Assembly (NCBI GenBank): GCA_000969725.1
Contig: JXSR01S073486.1
Direction: 5' to 3' (one strand)
DNA length: 20,195 bases
Source of the DNA: Ophiothrix spiculata
Taxonomy: Eukaryota; Echinodermata; Ophiuroidea; Amphilepidida; Ophiotrichidae
Part shown: positions 18,741 through 20,195 of the stretch, piece after piece
Layout: each line of letters starts with the position of its first letter
Position numbering within the stretch: position 1 is the stretch's first letter
Notes under the pieces: generated by a model
What the model was told of the DNA's origin: nothing
The model's database searches: none
Seen by the model: only the letters and a program-made list of their open reading frames with translations
Made by a program: the position numbers and the translations under genes

Positions 18741-18742
18741 TA

Positions 18743-20195
18743 TCATTATGTATATCCGTAGCCTGGTGGCCTTGATGTATATTTGATTAAAGTCATAGCT
18801 ATTATCAAATAAAATAAGCAGCAGCCCTACTTTCTTTATGTTGATTACTTTAAGCATCTAAAGAATTGGGTAAGAATAGAGTCTTCAAAAGGGAAAATAC
18901 AGGAATGATAATTTATGATAAGACAAATCAACTTCAGTCTTCTTTAGTATAACAGCAAGCCATTTGAATGTGCTATTCATGTTAGTATCATTATTCATAG
19001 AATTTACATTTTGTAAAATTCTACAAAACATACAAACAATGTAATTGAAGCAAACATGTCTTCCAAAGTGTCTTTAAAATGACGCCAGTGGGCTGTTTTA
19101 AGGTAATTTGTTGGAACAACACAGTAATATGCAGCGGCAATAGGTCTACTCGATTTTCTACTTCCAATTAAATTTATTCTTTCAATCCATACAATAATTT
19201 TGTCACTAATTGCAGTAAGAGTGAAGGCTAATCATCTTGAAGGGATTGTACCTCTCTTTTCCTTTTCCAAACTAGTGGAGTCTCTTTTACAATAAATAGG
19301 CATATATGTGAACATTTTGTAAAAAATTAGCTTATTAAGATAGCAACTACGTGATCTGCTATGAACTGATCAAATGTGAGAAACAAATACTGAAGAGTAA
19401 ACATGGAATAAATAGTTGGTCTAATACAAACCAGACAAATCCCTTTGTGAAAATTTTAACTGATAAGTTGAATAAATTTGAAATCAATACTTGGAATATC
19501 ATTTGCTCACCTGATATATTATCAGGCGCTTTACAATTCATTTACATACCAATATATATTCAGACAGCTCCAATTTCTGCTGGTTAGCAATTTTAACATT
19601 ATAATAACTATGTCTTATAGACTGGACACAAGTAGAATTGTGTTTTTCTTCAAAACAAAGTATATTTAATATCAAACTGTTCATTTTCATATCTCTTATC
19701 TTGTAAAAATTAAACAAAGCCACATTGTTTGAGTAAAATACATATGAATTTTGTTTGAAAGAATAGTTTGAGAAAAATTTGCAGTATAAGTCTAGATAAT
19801 TAATAATACATAGATATTGTCAACCAACAAATTAATCTTAATGTAGGATATATGAATTATTTAAAAATACATAATTGTTTTTCAAAATAACTAGCATTTT
19901 GTATTTGTCCATTTCTGTTTCTTTAATAGCGATTCTTCTATACATGAAATTTGTTTATCTGTTTTGATAAATGTAGTGAGGAGGCTTAACGCAATTTCAT
20001 TATAATTACAATTTAATTCAAGTAAATTTAAAATCACTCAAAAGTATTTTAAGATTCTGTCTGCTCTTGAAAATTTGCCACAAAGCTGTATCTTATCCAT
20101 TGGCTATTAATCAAATTGTAATTTCAATATCCTTCAAAATTTCCTTCACTTGCCTCTTATTATTGGTAGCTTCAAAACTGTTGTAATCACTATCC
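18743..20195. other. AT-rich non-coding stretch to window end
   Basis: No gene recognised. A perfect 7-bp stem, CCTGATA/TATCAGG with a TAT loop, lies at 19510-19526, and a near-palindrome, AGAATTTACATTTTGTAAAA, begins near 18999. Open frames on both strands in 19350-19725 overlap each other and show no protein-like features. Confidence 0.5.

Noticed and set aside
19510-19526. CCTGATA-TAT-TATCAGG hairpin as a bacterial-type terminator or operator
   Set aside because: Short AT-rich stem with no T-run and a eukaryotic context; hairpins of this size occur by chance.
1-20195. A new defence, biosynthetic or RNA-guided system
   Set aside because: No gene clusters, conserved domains or structured RNA arrays were found; the content is repeat-rich eukaryotic non-coding DNA.

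Overview
The window looks like eukaryotic nuclear DNA, most likely from a marine invertebrate (echinoderm- or hemichordate-like; this taxon guess is inference and weak). It is AT-rich, with no dense ORFs, no Shine-Dalgarno or operon layout, and many short non-coding transposable elements: TA-flanked MITEs, tRNA-derived SINEs, a LINE 3' end and a solo LTR. The longest open frame is about 147 codons and resembles no protein I recognise. I annotate no protein-coding gene. The stretch is best read as intergenic or intronic sequence shaped by repeats.

Layout. 1-320: minisatellite of 15/16-bp units with a 32-bp higher-order core, running off the left edge. 476-836: MITE with 47-bp terminal inverted repeats and a TA target duplication. 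3013-3190: diverged tRNA-derived SINE, + strand. 4335-4558: 112-bp tandem duplication. 4690-4803: GC-richer inverted repeat. 4804-4986: LINE-type 3' end with two hairpins and an AAAT tail. 5912-6908: 997-bp solo LTR with TG...CA ends, AGAT target duplication, TATA box plus initiator, poly(A) signal and a cluster of factor-like sites. 7855-8305: polypurine tract, G14 run and a pair of hairpin-bearing repeats. 10375-10617: degraded tRNA-derived SINE, - strand. 12650-13060: CpG-dense patch. 13480-16910: three tandem copies of a roughly 1.17-kb unit, with a MITE (13671-13851) inserted in the first copy only. 17697-18136: three copies of a 21-bp motif in alternating orientation. 18535-18740: a second MITE with CTGTAAA ends. 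18743-20195: AT-rich DNA with no gene.

The features do not form a gene system. The most informative points are the solo LTR, whose promoter architecture can be read directly, and the 1.17-kb array, whose middle copy resembles copy 3 at its 5' end and copy 1 over most of its 3' half, the pattern left by unequal crossing over. I found no sign of a new defence, metabolic or RNA-based system, and all functional statements about regulatory sites are motif-level only.
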